This document shows, piece by piece, positions 1 through 6,092 of a stretch of DNA of 7,751 nucleotides. The stretch covers positions 1-7,751 of the forward strand of contig DASUSF010000424.1 in NCBI GenBank assembly GCA_036375275.1, given 5' to 3'. Position 1 is the stretch's first letter; each line of letters starts with the position of its first letter. This DNA is from DASUSF01 sp036375275 (GTDB lineage: Bacteria > Pseudomonadota > Alphaproteobacteria > Geminicoccales > Geminicoccaceae). The notes under the pieces were generated by a model, which saw only the letters and a program-made list of their open reading frames with translations, did not search any database and was not told the origin of the DNA. A program made the translations under genes and the position numbers.

Positions 1-434
1 CTGCGATCTCCGACGACGGCCGTTTCATCGCCTTCCGCAGCGCTGCGAGCAACCTCGCCCCGAACGACCAGAACGGCATCCCCGACATCTTCGTGAAGGA
101 CATGGCGAGCGGGCTGGTGCAGCGCCTCGAGCTCGTCGGCGACAGCAGCGAGGTGATTCCCCAGCGGCTGTTCATGGCGGCGCCGGCCATCTCGGGGGAC
201 GGCGCCTTCGTCGCCTATACGAGCGGCCTCGCTCTGGACGGCGAGGACGTGGTCGAGGGCCAGGTCTACGTCGCCAGGGTGGGCTTCGACGATGCGGCGG
301 CCCTGACGCTCGCCGACCTGTTTCCGGGAACCGCTCCAGGCGGCGGCGCGGCCCTCGCCGCGGCAGGTCCGACCGCCGAGAGCACGCCGGACCTCGCGGC
401 CCTGCTCCACGCACCCGACCCCGCGATCGCCTGA
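1..434 (+). CDS. PD40/TolB-like beta-propeller protein, C-terminal fragment
   Basis: The open frame enters from the left edge (first full codon at base 3) and ends at TGA 432-434, giving 143 residues with no start in the window. Near the beginning is AISDDGRFIAFRSAASNLAP followed by a D-x-N-G-x-x-D-I-F-V-x-D segment. About 60 residues later comes a second copy, AISGDGAFVAYTS, followed by GQVYVARV. This alternation of S-x-D-G-x-x-(V/I)-A-(Y/F)-x-S and 'D-(I/V)-(F/Y)-V-x-D' is typical of PD40 (WD40-like) blades in TolB-like and calcium-rich secreted proteins. The last 40 residues are Ala/Pro/Gly-rich and look disordered. The Met at 93 is internal to a blade and should not be taken as the start. 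Substrate or partner is unknown; an extracytoplasmic location is inferred from the family only. The gene converges on the TRAP permease, with 29 bp between stop codons. Confidence 0.75.
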   Translation, partial: AISDDGRFIAFRSAASNLAPNDQNGIPDIFVKDMASGLVQRLELVGDSSEVIPQRLFMAAPAISGDGAFVAYTSGLALDGEDVVEGQVYVARVGFDDAAALTLADLFPGTAPGGGAALAAAGPTAESTPDLAALLHAPDPAIA

Positions 435-463
435 GCGGAACCAAGCGCACGGCGGGGACCGGT

Positions 464-2383
464 TCAGACCCCGTCCCTGGGCCGGCGCAGGCTCCGCGGC
501 AGGACGGCGCCGCTCCAGGCCAGCGCCATGAGCGCGAGGCCGAGGACGTCCATGATCAGCGCCGTCGGGAACATCAGGAAGAACGCAGCGAGGAAGAAGA
601 CGCCGCGCCGCCAGGTCGCGATCGTCCCGCGGATGAACTCCGCCCCCTGCAGGCCCATGGCGAGGGCGAGGTTGCCGAGCAGGTAGGCGGTGGCCGCGTG
701 CGCCACCTCGACCGGCGTGCCGTAGAGCAGGAGCTCCGGCACGTAGACGAAGCTGAACGGGATGATCATCAGGGTCGCGCCGAACTTGAGCGCGGCGAGC
801 CCGGTCCGCATCGGGTCGGCGCCGGCGATCGCGGCCGCGGCGAAGGCCGAGACGCAGACCGGCGGGGTGATGTTGGAGAGGGTCGCGGCGTAGAACACCG
901 CGAGGTGCGCGGCGATCATCGGCACGCCGAGCTTCATCAGCGCCGGAGCCGCGACCACGGACAGGATGATGTAGGAGCCGGTCGTGCTGCTGCCCATACC
1001 GATGATGATCGAGATCAGGGTCACCAGCGCGACGCAGGCGAGCAGACTGCCGCCCGAGAAGTCGACCAGGACCGCCGAGAACTTGAGGCCGAGGCCGGCG
1101 AGCACGATGCCGCCGATGATGATGCCGAGGGTCCCGATCGCCGCCCCGGCCGAGGTGTTGCTCTGGGCGCCGCCGACCAGGCCCTGCAGGACCTCGGACG
1201 GGCCCATGCGCGTCGCCCGGTGGCGCCAGGACAGCACCGCCGCCGAGACGGTGCCCCAGAAGGCGCCGAAGTCCGGCGAATAGCCGGCGAACAGCAGCCC
1301 GATCACGACCACCAGGGGGATGAAGAAGTGGAAGCCCCGCCTGAGGACGTCCCGGACGCGTGGCGTCTCCTCGGGCGGCAGGCCGGTAAGCCCCGCCCGG
1401 ATCGCCTGGAGGTCGACCATCGCCAGCAGGAAGACGAAGAAGATGGCCGCGGGGATGACGTTCATCAACGCGACCTGGAGGTAGCTGGTCTGGGTCAGGG
1501 TCGCGAGGATGAACACGCCGGCGCCCATGATCGGCGGCATGAACTGGCCGCCCGTCGACGCGATCGCCTCGATCGCCCCCGCGTTGTGCGGCTGGAAGCC
1601 GGTCCGCTTCATGAGCGGAATGGTGAAGGCGCCGGTGGTGACCACGTTGGCGACCGAGGAGCCGGAGATCGAGCCGAACAGGGCCGAGGTCATGACCGCA
1701 ATCTTGGCCGGGCCGCCCCGCCAGCGCCCGGCGAGCGCGGTGCCGAGGTCCATGAAGAAGTGCCCGGCGCCGCTCCGCTCGAGGAACGCGCCGAAGATCA
1801 TGAACGGGAAGACGAAGGTCGCGAAGGTCGCGGCGATGACGCCGAACAGCGCCTCCTGGGTCGAGTATGTGAACTCGAGGATGCGCTCGACGGACATGCC
1901 GGGGTGGCTGAGGCGCCCGGGCAGCCAGGTGCCGAAGTAGAGCTGGGCGAGGAAGACCAGCGCGATGATCGGGATCACCGGGCCGAGCGCGCGGCGGCTG
2001 GTCTCGAGCATGACCAGGATCGCGATCACGCCCATGGCGAGGTCCGCCTGGCTCGGCGAGCTCACCCGGAACATGGCGTAGCTGACGTACTGGTCTATCC
2101 AGTAGCCGATCGAGACGACGGTGAGCGCGATCAGGACCAGGTCGACCGTACTCGGCCGGTGCGTCGGCGAGCGCCTGGTCGCCGGCAACAGCAGGAAGAC
2201 CAGGACCGAGGTCAGCATGAGGTAGAGGCCGCGGTTGGTCTCGGTGGAGACCAGCCCGAAGCCCGAGGTGTAGAGGTACCAGAGGGAGAAGCCGGCGGCG
2301 GTCAGCGAGAACGCCAGGGCCGCCGGTCCCTGGAGCGTGCGCTTCTGGCCCTCGACCCTAAGCAGCCAGCGGAATCGGTCCAT
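464..2383 (-). CDS. TAXI-type TRAP transporter fused permease (DctQM, 4TM/12TM fusion)
   Basis: This 639-residue inner-membrane protein is the permease of a tripartite ATP-independent periplasmic transporter. It uses an ion gradient to import a ligand delivered by the binding protein encoded just upstream. Roughly the first 150 residues contain four hydrophobic segments (about 22-40, 53-68, 80-98, 115-150), matching the small DctQ-like subunit. The rest is the large DctM-like subunit, with signatures FGSISGSSVANVVTTGAF (about 236-253), IEAIASTGGQFMPPIMG (271-287), a mirrored GMGSSTTGSYIIL (462-474) and SNITPPVC (503-510). Fusion of both subunits in one chain and a length near 640 are usual for TAXI systems. 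The ATG at 2383 has no recognisable Shine-Dalgarno. The 87-bp gap to the binding-protein gene is very GC-rich and contains the palindrome CCGCCGGCGG (2444-2453), which could help lower permease expression relative to the binding protein. The substrate cannot be read from the sequence. Confidence 0.95.
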   Translation of the reverse strand: MDRFRWLLRVEGQKRTLQGPAALAFSLTAAGFSLWYLYTSGFGLVSTETNRGLYLMLTSVLVFLLLPATRRSPTHRPSTVDLVLIALTVVSIGYWIDQYVSYAMFRVSSPSQADLAMGVIAILVMLETSRRALGPVIPIIALVFLAQLYFGTWLPGRLSHPGMSVERILEFTYSTQEALFGVIAATFATFVFPFMIFGAFLERSGAGHFFMDLGTALAGRWRGGPAKIAVMTSALFGSISGSSVANVVTTGAFTIPLMKRTGFQPHNAGAIEAIASTGGQFMPPIMGAGVFILATLTQTSYLQVALMNVIPAAIFFVFLLAMVDLQAIRAGLTGLPPEETPRVRDVLRRGFHFFIPLVVVIGLLFAGYSPDFGAFWGTVSAAVLSWRHRATRMGPSEVLQGLVGGAQSNTSAGAAIGTLGIIIGGIVLAGLGLKFSAVLVDFSGGSLLACVALVTLISIIIGMGSSTTGSYIILSVVAAPALMKLGVPMIAAHLAVFYAATLSNITPPVCVSAFAAAAIAGADPMRTGLAALKFGATLMIIPFSFVYVPELLLYGTPVEVAHAATAYLLGNLALAMGLQGAEFIRGTIATWRRGVFFLAAFFLMFPTALIMDVLGLALMALAWSGAVLPRSLRRPRDGV

Positions 2384-2470
2384 CGGGCGGTGGCTGAGCG
2401 GAGGCGACGCGGCGGTCGAGAACAGCCGCGCCGCTTCCGCGCGCCGCCGGCGGGCCGGAGGGGACCGGGC

Positions 2471-3430
2471 TCAGGAGTCCGGCCAGAGCCCCTGCTCCTT
2501 GTAGTACGCTTCGGCGCCGGGATGCATGGGGGCGCCGAGGTTGGTGAAGTTCTCGACGTCGGGCTCCATCTGCGCCCAGGCGCGGTGGCCCTCGGCGAGG
2601 CGTTCCTTGACCTCGGGCTGGTAGACGTACTCGAGGATCCGCTGCACCGTCTCGGCCGGCACGCGCTCGTGCGCGACCCAGTAGACCGTGGTGTAGGGCA
2701 GCTCGGTCGCCGGCACGCCCTGATACATGTCCGCCGGCATGGTGCCCTGGTGGTAGAAGGGGTAGGTGTCGGTGATCTGCGTCATCTGCTCGTCGCTGTA
2801 GGGCAGGACGCGCACGCCCTGCGTCTCGGCGACCTCGGTCACGGCGGCGGCCGGCGCCGAGGACTGGCAGAAGGCGTCGATCTGGCCGTTGCCGAGCGCG
2901 CGGCCGGCATCGGCGAAGGTCATCATCTGTGGCTCGACGGCGTCGAGCAGGCCGACCGCGGTCAGGATGTTGGTGCAGTTGAAGACCGTCCCGGAGCCGG
3001 GCGGCCCGAGCGCCACGGTCTTGCCCTCGAGGTCGGCGAGGGTCTCGATGTCCGAGTCCGCGAGCGTCACGAAGTACGTCGGCCCTTCGTAGGCCTTGGC
3101 CACGCCCCTGAACATCTCCGCCTTGGGATCGTTCTCGAAGGGCCCCTCCTGGCGCAGCCCCATGTAGACGTGGCTGCCGTAGACGATGCCCATGTCGAGC
3201 TCGCCCTTGATCAGCCGCTTGGCGTTCTCGGTCGAGCCGCCGGTGGTCACCTGGGTGACGTTGATGTCGGGGAACTGGTTGGAGATCTCGGTGCCGGCGA
3301 CGCCGACCATGTAGTACATGACCCCGCCGGGATTGGAGCCGCCCCAGGCGATGTCCTGCCTGTCCTGCGCGAATGCAGGGCCGGCGGCGGCCAGCCCGGC
3401 CAGGGCGGCGATGGCAGCGCGTGTCCTCAC
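2471..3430 (-). CDS. TAXI family TRAP transporter solute-binding protein
   Basis: This is a periplasmic ligand-binding protein of the TRAP-associated extracytoplasmic immunogenic (TAXI) family, 319 residues from a GTG start. The start is fixed by a strong AAGGAGGT seven bases upstream and by an immediate Sec signal peptide: VRTR, a hydrophobic Ala/Leu core, and cleavage after residue 21 (PAFA|QD). Mature-protein signatures are GGSNPGGVMYY (30-40), TGGSTENAKRL (63-73), GELDMGIVYG (76-85) and GPPGSGT (142-148), all characteristic of TAXI proteins. The protein ends in the usual region before GLWPDS. It is followed after 87 bp by the fused permease, the standard two-gene TAXI operon. The frame stays open upstream to an ATG at 3910. 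That longer 479-codon reading is rejected, because it would bury the signal peptide and includes EF-hand residues from a different gene. Ligands known for TAXI proteins include glutamate and 2-oxoglutarate-like acids; the ligand here is unknown. Confidence 0.95.
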   Translation of the reverse strand: MRTRAAIAALAGLAAAGPAFAQDRQDIAWGGSNPGGVMYYMVGVAGTEISNQFPDINVTQVTTGGSTENAKRLIKGELDMGIVYGSHVYMGLRQEGPFENDPKAEMFRGVAKAYEGPTYFVTLADSDIETLADLEGKTVALGPPGSGTVFNCTNILTAVGLLDAVEPQMMTFADAGRALGNGQIDAFCQSSAPAAAVTEVAETQGVRVLPYSDEQMTQITDTYPFYHQGTMPADMYQGVPATELPYTTVYWVAHERVPAETVQRILEYVYQPEVKERLAEGHRAWAQMEPDVENFTNLGAPMHPGAEAYYKEQGLWPDS

Positions 3431-3437
3431 GGTTTCT

Positions 3438-3445
3438 ACCTCCTT
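3438..3445 (-). promoter_or_regulatory. Strong ribosome binding site deciding the GTG start of the TAXI binding protein
   Basis: On the minus strand AAGGAGGT lies seven bases before GTG 3430-3428. It is a full match to the anti-Shine-Dalgarno and is followed directly by signal-peptide codons. This settles the start against the longer open frame. Confidence 0.85.
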
Positions 3446-3532
3446 GCTGGCCCGCGGGATTCTCGATCGTCCCGGGCGGCTCGACGGCGGTCTCGCCCCG
3501 GGCTTGCCCGAACCGCGGGGCATCCCCATCCA

Positions 3533-3553
3533 TGGACCACGCGTCTTGGTCCA
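3533..3553. promoter_or_regulatory. Perfect inverted repeat, candidate operator of the TAXI-TRAP operon
   Basis: TGGACCA (3533-3539) and TGGTCCA (3547-3553) are exact reverse complements separated by seven bases. The dyad lies about 100 bp upstream of the binding-protein GTG and just downstream of the candidate -10 region. A dimeric repressor bound there could block initiation or early elongation. The geometry fits a regulator operator better than a terminator, as no T-tract follows. The regulator family is unknown; the window encodes no transcription factor. Confidence 0.4.
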
Positions 3554-3564
3554 GAGAACGCGAC

Positions 3565-3595
3565 CGATAGGGCCCGAGCCTCCTTCGTGTGTCAA
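3565..3595 (-). promoter_or_regulatory. Candidate sigma-70 promoter of the TAXI-TRAP operon
   Basis: On the minus strand a perfect TTGACA (3595-3590) is followed after 18-20 bases by a weak -10 such as CCTATC (3571-3566) or TATCGG (3569-3564). The -35 box overlaps the probable stop codon of the EF-hand gene. Alphaproteobacterial housekeeping promoters keep a strong -35 and tolerate a poor -10, so this is plausible. The -10 match is weak and no start site has been measured. Confidence 0.4.
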
Positions 3596-4008
3596 CGCTG
3601 GGGAGGCGAGGGGGTAGGCGCCGGCGTGAACAAGCCGCGCGGATCGGGCCTGGCCGCCGGCACGTTCCACGGCGGGGGGGACCGTGCCGTCGCCATCGGC
3701 GTCGAGATCCGCGAGCACGAGGCCCGAGGTGTCGGAACCGCTGGCACCGGTGGTGGCGCCCGCCACCTCGTCCCGGCAATCCTGTCGGTCGCCGTCGCCG
3801 TCGCCGTCGTAGGCGAGAAACCAGGCTTCGCTGCCCGACCGCACCTCTTCGGCCTCGATCGGCCCGTCGTCGTCCCGGTCGATCAGGTTGAACACGTTCC
3901 GGTCGTCCATTGCGTTCTCGGCCGACGCCGGGGTGGGTCGCTCGCGCCGGCCGCCACCCCGAGGGTGAAGATCAGGCCGAGGGCCGTCAGCATCGGACGC
4001 GGGGGCAT
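3592..4008 (-). pseudogene. Secreted EF-hand calcium-binding protein, split by two compensating frame changes
   Basis: A strong AAGGAGGA precedes ATG 4008, which opens a clear signal peptide: MPPRP, hydrophobic core LTALGLIFTLGVAAGA. That frame hits TGA at 3885-3883. The continuation lies in the frame one base back. It includes residues read from 3910 with NVFNLIDRDDDGPIEAEE, a textbook EF-hand loop (D-x-D-x-D-G-x-I-x-x-x-E, 3880-3845). A second Asp-rich loop, DGDGDRQDCRDE, starts near 3802, and a partial third, DADGDGTV, ends at 3680. There a run of seven C (minus strand) marks a return to the first frame. That frame gives a Pro-rich tail PPPWNVPAARPDPRGLF ending at TGA 3594-3592. The whole span is 417 bp, exactly 139 codons, so the two shifts cancel. 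Without them it would be a secreted EF-hand protein of about 138 residues. Causes could be two real indels, homopolymer sequencing errors or, less likely, programmed shifts. The exact position of the first shift (about 3925-3950) is uncertain, and the tail assignment is less sure than the core. Confidence 0.6.
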
Positions 4009-4012
4009 GCGA

Positions 4013-4020
4013 TCCTCCTT
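4013..4020 (-). promoter_or_regulatory. Ribosome binding site of the EF-hand gene
   Basis: AAGGAGGA on the minus strand ends four bases before ATG 4008. It is the evidence that translation starts at the signal peptide, not at the later ATG 3910, which has no Shine-Dalgarno. Confidence 0.75.
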
Positions 4021-4033
4021 CAACGGGTTGAGC

Positions 4034-4059
4034 GGTCGGCCGCGCCGGCGCGACCGACC
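4034..4059. repeat. 26-bp near-perfect palindrome between the dehydrogenase and EF-hand genes
   Basis: Two 13-base arms (4034-4046 and 4047-4059) match at 12 of 13 positions around a CGCCGGCG-type centre. As RNA it would fold into a very stable GC hairpin with one wobble or mismatched pair. It lies 14 bases upstream of the EF-hand ribosome binding site and about 85 bases past the dehydrogenase stop. It has no T-tract, so intrinsic termination is doubtful. It may be an mRNA-stabilising or attenuating hairpin, or a regulator site. Confidence 0.45.
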
Positions 4060-4144
4060 CGGTTGGGCAGGACGACGCGAGGCCGTGCCCGGAGTTTCCG
4101 GCGGCCGGCGGGTGACGCTTGGCTCGAGCGGAGCCGAGCGGCCG

Positions 4145-5458
4145 TCAGCCGGTCGGGTGGAAGCGGCCGTCGAGGCCGAGCTGCTCCGCGCCGCCGGCGC
4201 GGTAGAAGGCCGGCTCGCCGGCGTCCCGGAGGACCCGCAGCATCCGCGGCACCGGGCGTCCCTCCGCATCGAGGCGGGCCGCGATCCGCTCCGGCCCGAT
4301 CCGGTCGATCAGCTCGAACGGCCCCTGCTTCCAGTTGAAGCCCCAGCGCAGCGCGCGGTCGATGTTGACGATGTCGTCCGAGATCTCGGGGACCAGATCT
4401 GCAGCGTAGGCGAAGGTCGCGCTCATCAGGTCCCAGACGAGGCGTCCGGCGATGTCGCCGGCGAACATCAGGTCCGGGGCGTCGAGGCGGCCGGGCGCGA
4501 GGTCGACCTCGCGCGAGGGCCGCCACTCCTGGTCGGCGAGGTCGAAGGTCTCTCTGGTCCGGGCGCCGTCCGCGTGCCGCGTCACGCGGTAGAACCCGCC
4601 GCCGGTCTTGCGGCCGAGCTGGCCGCCGGCGAGCATCGCCGCCTCGGGCTCCGGCAGGCTCGTGAACCGGCGCCCGAGGTCCTGCCCCGGGAGGTTGACC
4701 GCGAGGTTGCGCGCGACGAGGTCCATCACGTCCAGCCCGATGAGGTCGATCAGCCCGTAGAGCCCGGTCGCGGGGATGCCGAGCGGGGGGCCGAGCAGGG
4801 CGTCGACCGTCTCCATGTCGAGCTCGCGGCGGAGGACGCGCGCGCCGGCGACGTGCAGACAGGCCAGCATCCAGAAGCAGCCGATCCGGTTGGCGATGAA
4901 GTTGACCGTGTCCTTGGCGTGCACCACGCCCTTGCCCAGCCGGTCGCGGAGGAAGGTCTCGAGCCGCTCGATGACTGCTGGATCGGTCTCTTCGGCCGGG
5001 ACCAGCTCCACGAGCTTCATCACCTTGACCGGGTTGAAGAAGTGCGTGACCGCGATGTCGCGCCGGAGATCGACGCTGGCCCGCGCGACGATCGCGCGGA
5101 GGGGGATTCCGGAGGTGTTGGTCGAGACGATCGAGCCAGGCTTTCGATGCCGCTCGACCTGCTCGAGCAGCGCCTGCTTTTCGCGCAGATCCTCGATGAT
5201 CGCCTCGCACACCCAATCCGCGTCGGCCATCGCCTCGAGGTCGTCCGACAGCACCGCCGTACGGATCCGCGCGACCGCCGCCGGGTCGTCCACCATCGGG
5301 CTCCGGCCGCCGGTCATCCGACCCATCGCGCGCTCCACCTGATCCCGGGTCTGGTCGAAGAGCACGACCTCGCAGCCGGCCTCCGCGCACGCCGCGGCGA
5401 TGCCGGTGCCCATGGTGCCGGCGCCGAGCACCGCGACCTTCCGGATGTCCTGCTCCAT
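4145..5458 (-). CDS. 3-hydroxyacyl-CoA dehydrogenase, FadN-like, without the enoyl-CoA hydratase half
   Basis: This cytoplasmic enzyme should oxidise (S)-3-hydroxyacyl-CoA to 3-oxoacyl-CoA with NAD+, a beta-oxidation step. The 437 residues begin with a Rossmann fingerprint, VAVLGAGTMGTGIAAACAEAG (8-28, Gly12/14/17). The catalytic set is visible: Ser116 in NTS, His139 in THFFNP, Glu151 in LVELVP and Asn190 in IANR. The first C-terminal dehydrogenase domain closes with GRKTGGGFYR (282-291). A second lies at about 340-390 (IVNIDRALRWGFNWKQGPFELID). The layout matches the N-terminal half of bifunctional FadN-type proteins (usually near 780 residues), which continue into an enoyl-CoA hydratase domain. 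Here the chain stops at LDGRFHPTG, just where the linker to that domain would begin. No hydratase-like sequence appears in any frame downstream. It may be a natural stand-alone form or a truncated enzyme that keeps dehydrogenase activity. Its Shine-Dalgarno is weak. Substrate chain length is unknown. Confidence 0.9.
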   Translation of the reverse strand: MEQDIRKVAVLGAGTMGTGIAAACAEAGCEVVLFDQTRDQVERAMGRMTGGRSPMVDDPAAVARIRTAVLSDDLEAMADADWVCEAIIEDLREKQALLEQVERHRKPGSIVSTNTSGIPLRAIVARASVDLRRDIAVTHFFNPVKVMKLVELVPAEETDPAVIERLETFLRDRLGKGVVHAKDTVNFIANRIGCFWMLACLHVAGARVLRRELDMETVDALLGPPLGIPATGLYGLIDLIGLDVMDLVARNLAVNLPGQDLGRRFTSLPEPEAAMLAGGQLGRKTGGGFYRVTRHADGARTRETFDLADQEWRPSREVDLAPGRLDAPDLMFAGDIAGRLVWDLMSATFAYAADLVPEISDDIVNIDRALRWGFNWKQGPFELIDRIGPERIAARLDAEGRPVPRMLRVLRDAGEPAFYRAGGAEQLGLDGRFHPTG

Positions 5459-5483
5459 GCCCGTCCCGTTCCGGCCCGTCCCG
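5459..5483. repeat. Short tandem direct repeat at the dehydrogenase start
   Basis: GCCCGTCCCG occurs at 5459-5468 and again at 5474-5483, 15 bases apart. The first copy abuts the dehydrogenase start codon and covers its weak ribosome binding region. It may be a half-site pair or simply GC-rich sequence bias. Confidence 0.3.
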
Positions 5484-5488
5484 ATCGA

Positions 5489-5511
5489 CGCGCCGGCGCT
5501 GCGCCGGCGCG
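5489..5511. promoter_or_regulatory. 10-bp perfect inverted repeat in the divergent promoter region
   Basis: CGCGCCGGCG (5489-5498) and CGCCGGCGCG (5502-5511) are exact reverse complements around a three-base CTG spacer. The element sits 30-53 bases upstream of the dehydrogenase ATG, in the 207-bp region shared with the EVE-domain gene. It could be a 5'-UTR hairpin of the dehydrogenase mRNA or an operator. Nothing else in this region looks like a gene. Confidence 0.4.
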
Positions 5512-5577
5512 GCGCCGACCATGCCGCGGGTCGGGATCGCTGTCCATCGCCGGCGTGTCGACCCGTTGGCGCACAGG

Positions 5578-5607
5578 TTGACGTCGCTGCCGCCGCTGGC
5601 GCAGATG
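5578..5607 (+). promoter_or_regulatory. Candidate promoter of the EVE-domain gene
   Basis: TTGACG (5578-5583) is followed after 18 bases by CAGATG (5602-5607), a poor -10, about 60 bases before ATG 5666. The good -35 box and suitable distance are the only support. Confidence 0.3.
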
Positions 5608-5665
5608 GTCGTCCGATCCGCGGCGCATGCAGCGGGAGGGATCAGCGGGCCGGACCGAGGCCGAC

Positions 5666-6079
5666 ATGGCGAACTGGTTGATGAAGGCGGAGCCTGGCGA
5701 CTACAGCTACGCCGATCTGGAGCGCGACGGCGTCGTCGCATGGGATGGGGTCCGCAACCACCAGGCGGCACGGAACATGCGGGCGATGCGCCGGGGCGAC
5801 CGGGTGTTCTTCTACCGCTCGGTGGTGGATCCGGCGGTGGTCGGCGTGATGGAGGTGGTGAAGGAAGCCTACGAAGCGCCGGATGATCCGAAGCGGAGCT
5901 TCGTGCTGGTCGACCTGAAGCCGGTGCAGCCGCTGCCGAAGGAAGTGGCGCTCAAAGCGATCAAGGCGGAGCCGAGGCTGGCGGAGATGCAGCTGGTGCG
6001 CCAGTCCCGGCTGTCGGTGAGCCAGGTCGATCCGGCGGCCTGGGCGCTCATCTCCAGGATGGGCGGGCTCGAACCCTGA
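5666..6079 (+). CDS. EVE domain-containing protein (PUA-like fold)
   Basis: This 137-residue protein consists of a single EVE domain, a PUA/YTH-related fold that in studied relatives binds modified nucleic-acid bases. Visible signatures are MANWLMKAEPGDYSYADLER (1-20), WDGVRNHQAARNMRAMRRGD (26-45), FFYRS (48-52) and the C-terminal LVRQSRLSVSQVDPAAW (110-126). Length and end points match family members almost exactly. The ATG at 5666 is preferred over ATG 5627: the conserved domain begins at once (ANWLMK), and GAGG (5657-5660) is well spaced before it. The gene diverges from the dehydrogenase and converges on rppH with 11 bp between stops. In many proteobacteria such proteins are stand-alone genes of unknown physiological role, and no modification or restriction enzyme is adjacent here. 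Cellular target is unknown; a cytoplasmic location is expected. Confidence 0.93.
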   Translation: MANWLMKAEPGDYSYADLERDGVVAWDGVRNHQAARNMRAMRRGDRVFFYRSVVDPAVVGVMEVVKEAYEAPDDPKRSFVLVDLKPVQPLPKEVALKAIKAEPRLAEMQLVRQSRLSVSQVDPAAWALISRMGGLEP

Positions 6080-6092
6080 CCCGCGCCCGCTC
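6061..6092. terminator. Possible bidirectional hairpin between EVE gene and rppH
   Basis: GGGCGGGC (6061-6068) can pair with GCCCGCTC (6085-6092), giving an eight-pair stem with one G-U and a 16-base loop across both stop codons. There is no T-tract on either side, so it is only a weak candidate for a shared terminator of the convergent genes. Confidence 0.2.

Noticed and set aside
451..475. Terminator hairpin in the gap between the PD40 and permease genes
   Set aside because: Only about five base pairs (CGGGG/CCCCG) can form, with no T-tract, which is within expectation for this GC content.
3547..3553. FadR operator based on the TGGTCCA arm
   Set aside because: The arm resembles part of the known FadR site, but the continuous TGGTCnGACCA palindrome is absent and the arms face the other way.
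2358..3779. A 473-codon minus-strand frame across the binding protein
   Set aside because: It is another shadow frame, Arg/Gly/His-rich, with no recognisable domain, signal peptide or ribosome binding site.
3925..3950. Programmed -1 ribosomal frameshift in the EF-hand gene
   Set aside because: No canonical X-XXY-YYZ slippery heptamer in the right phase is seen. A simple indel or sequencing error is the simpler reading, although not excluded.
698..5581. A 1627-codon open frame on the + strand spanning several genes
   Set aside because: It lies antisense to the permease, binding protein, EF-hand gene and dehydrogenase. Its translation is Arg/Asp/Glu/His-rich low complexity with no domain. It is a shadow of GC-rich codons on the minus strand.
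4020..5771. A 583-codon minus-strand frame overlapping the dehydrogenase
   Set aside because: It is an out-of-frame reading of the dehydrogenase with Arg/Pro-rich sequence. The real frame has the Rossmann and catalytic motifs.
5666..6079. EVE-domain gene as part of a defence island
   Set aside because: EVE domains can occur in modification-dependent systems, but here it is a stand-alone domain between housekeeping genes with no nuclease, methylase or helicase nearby.
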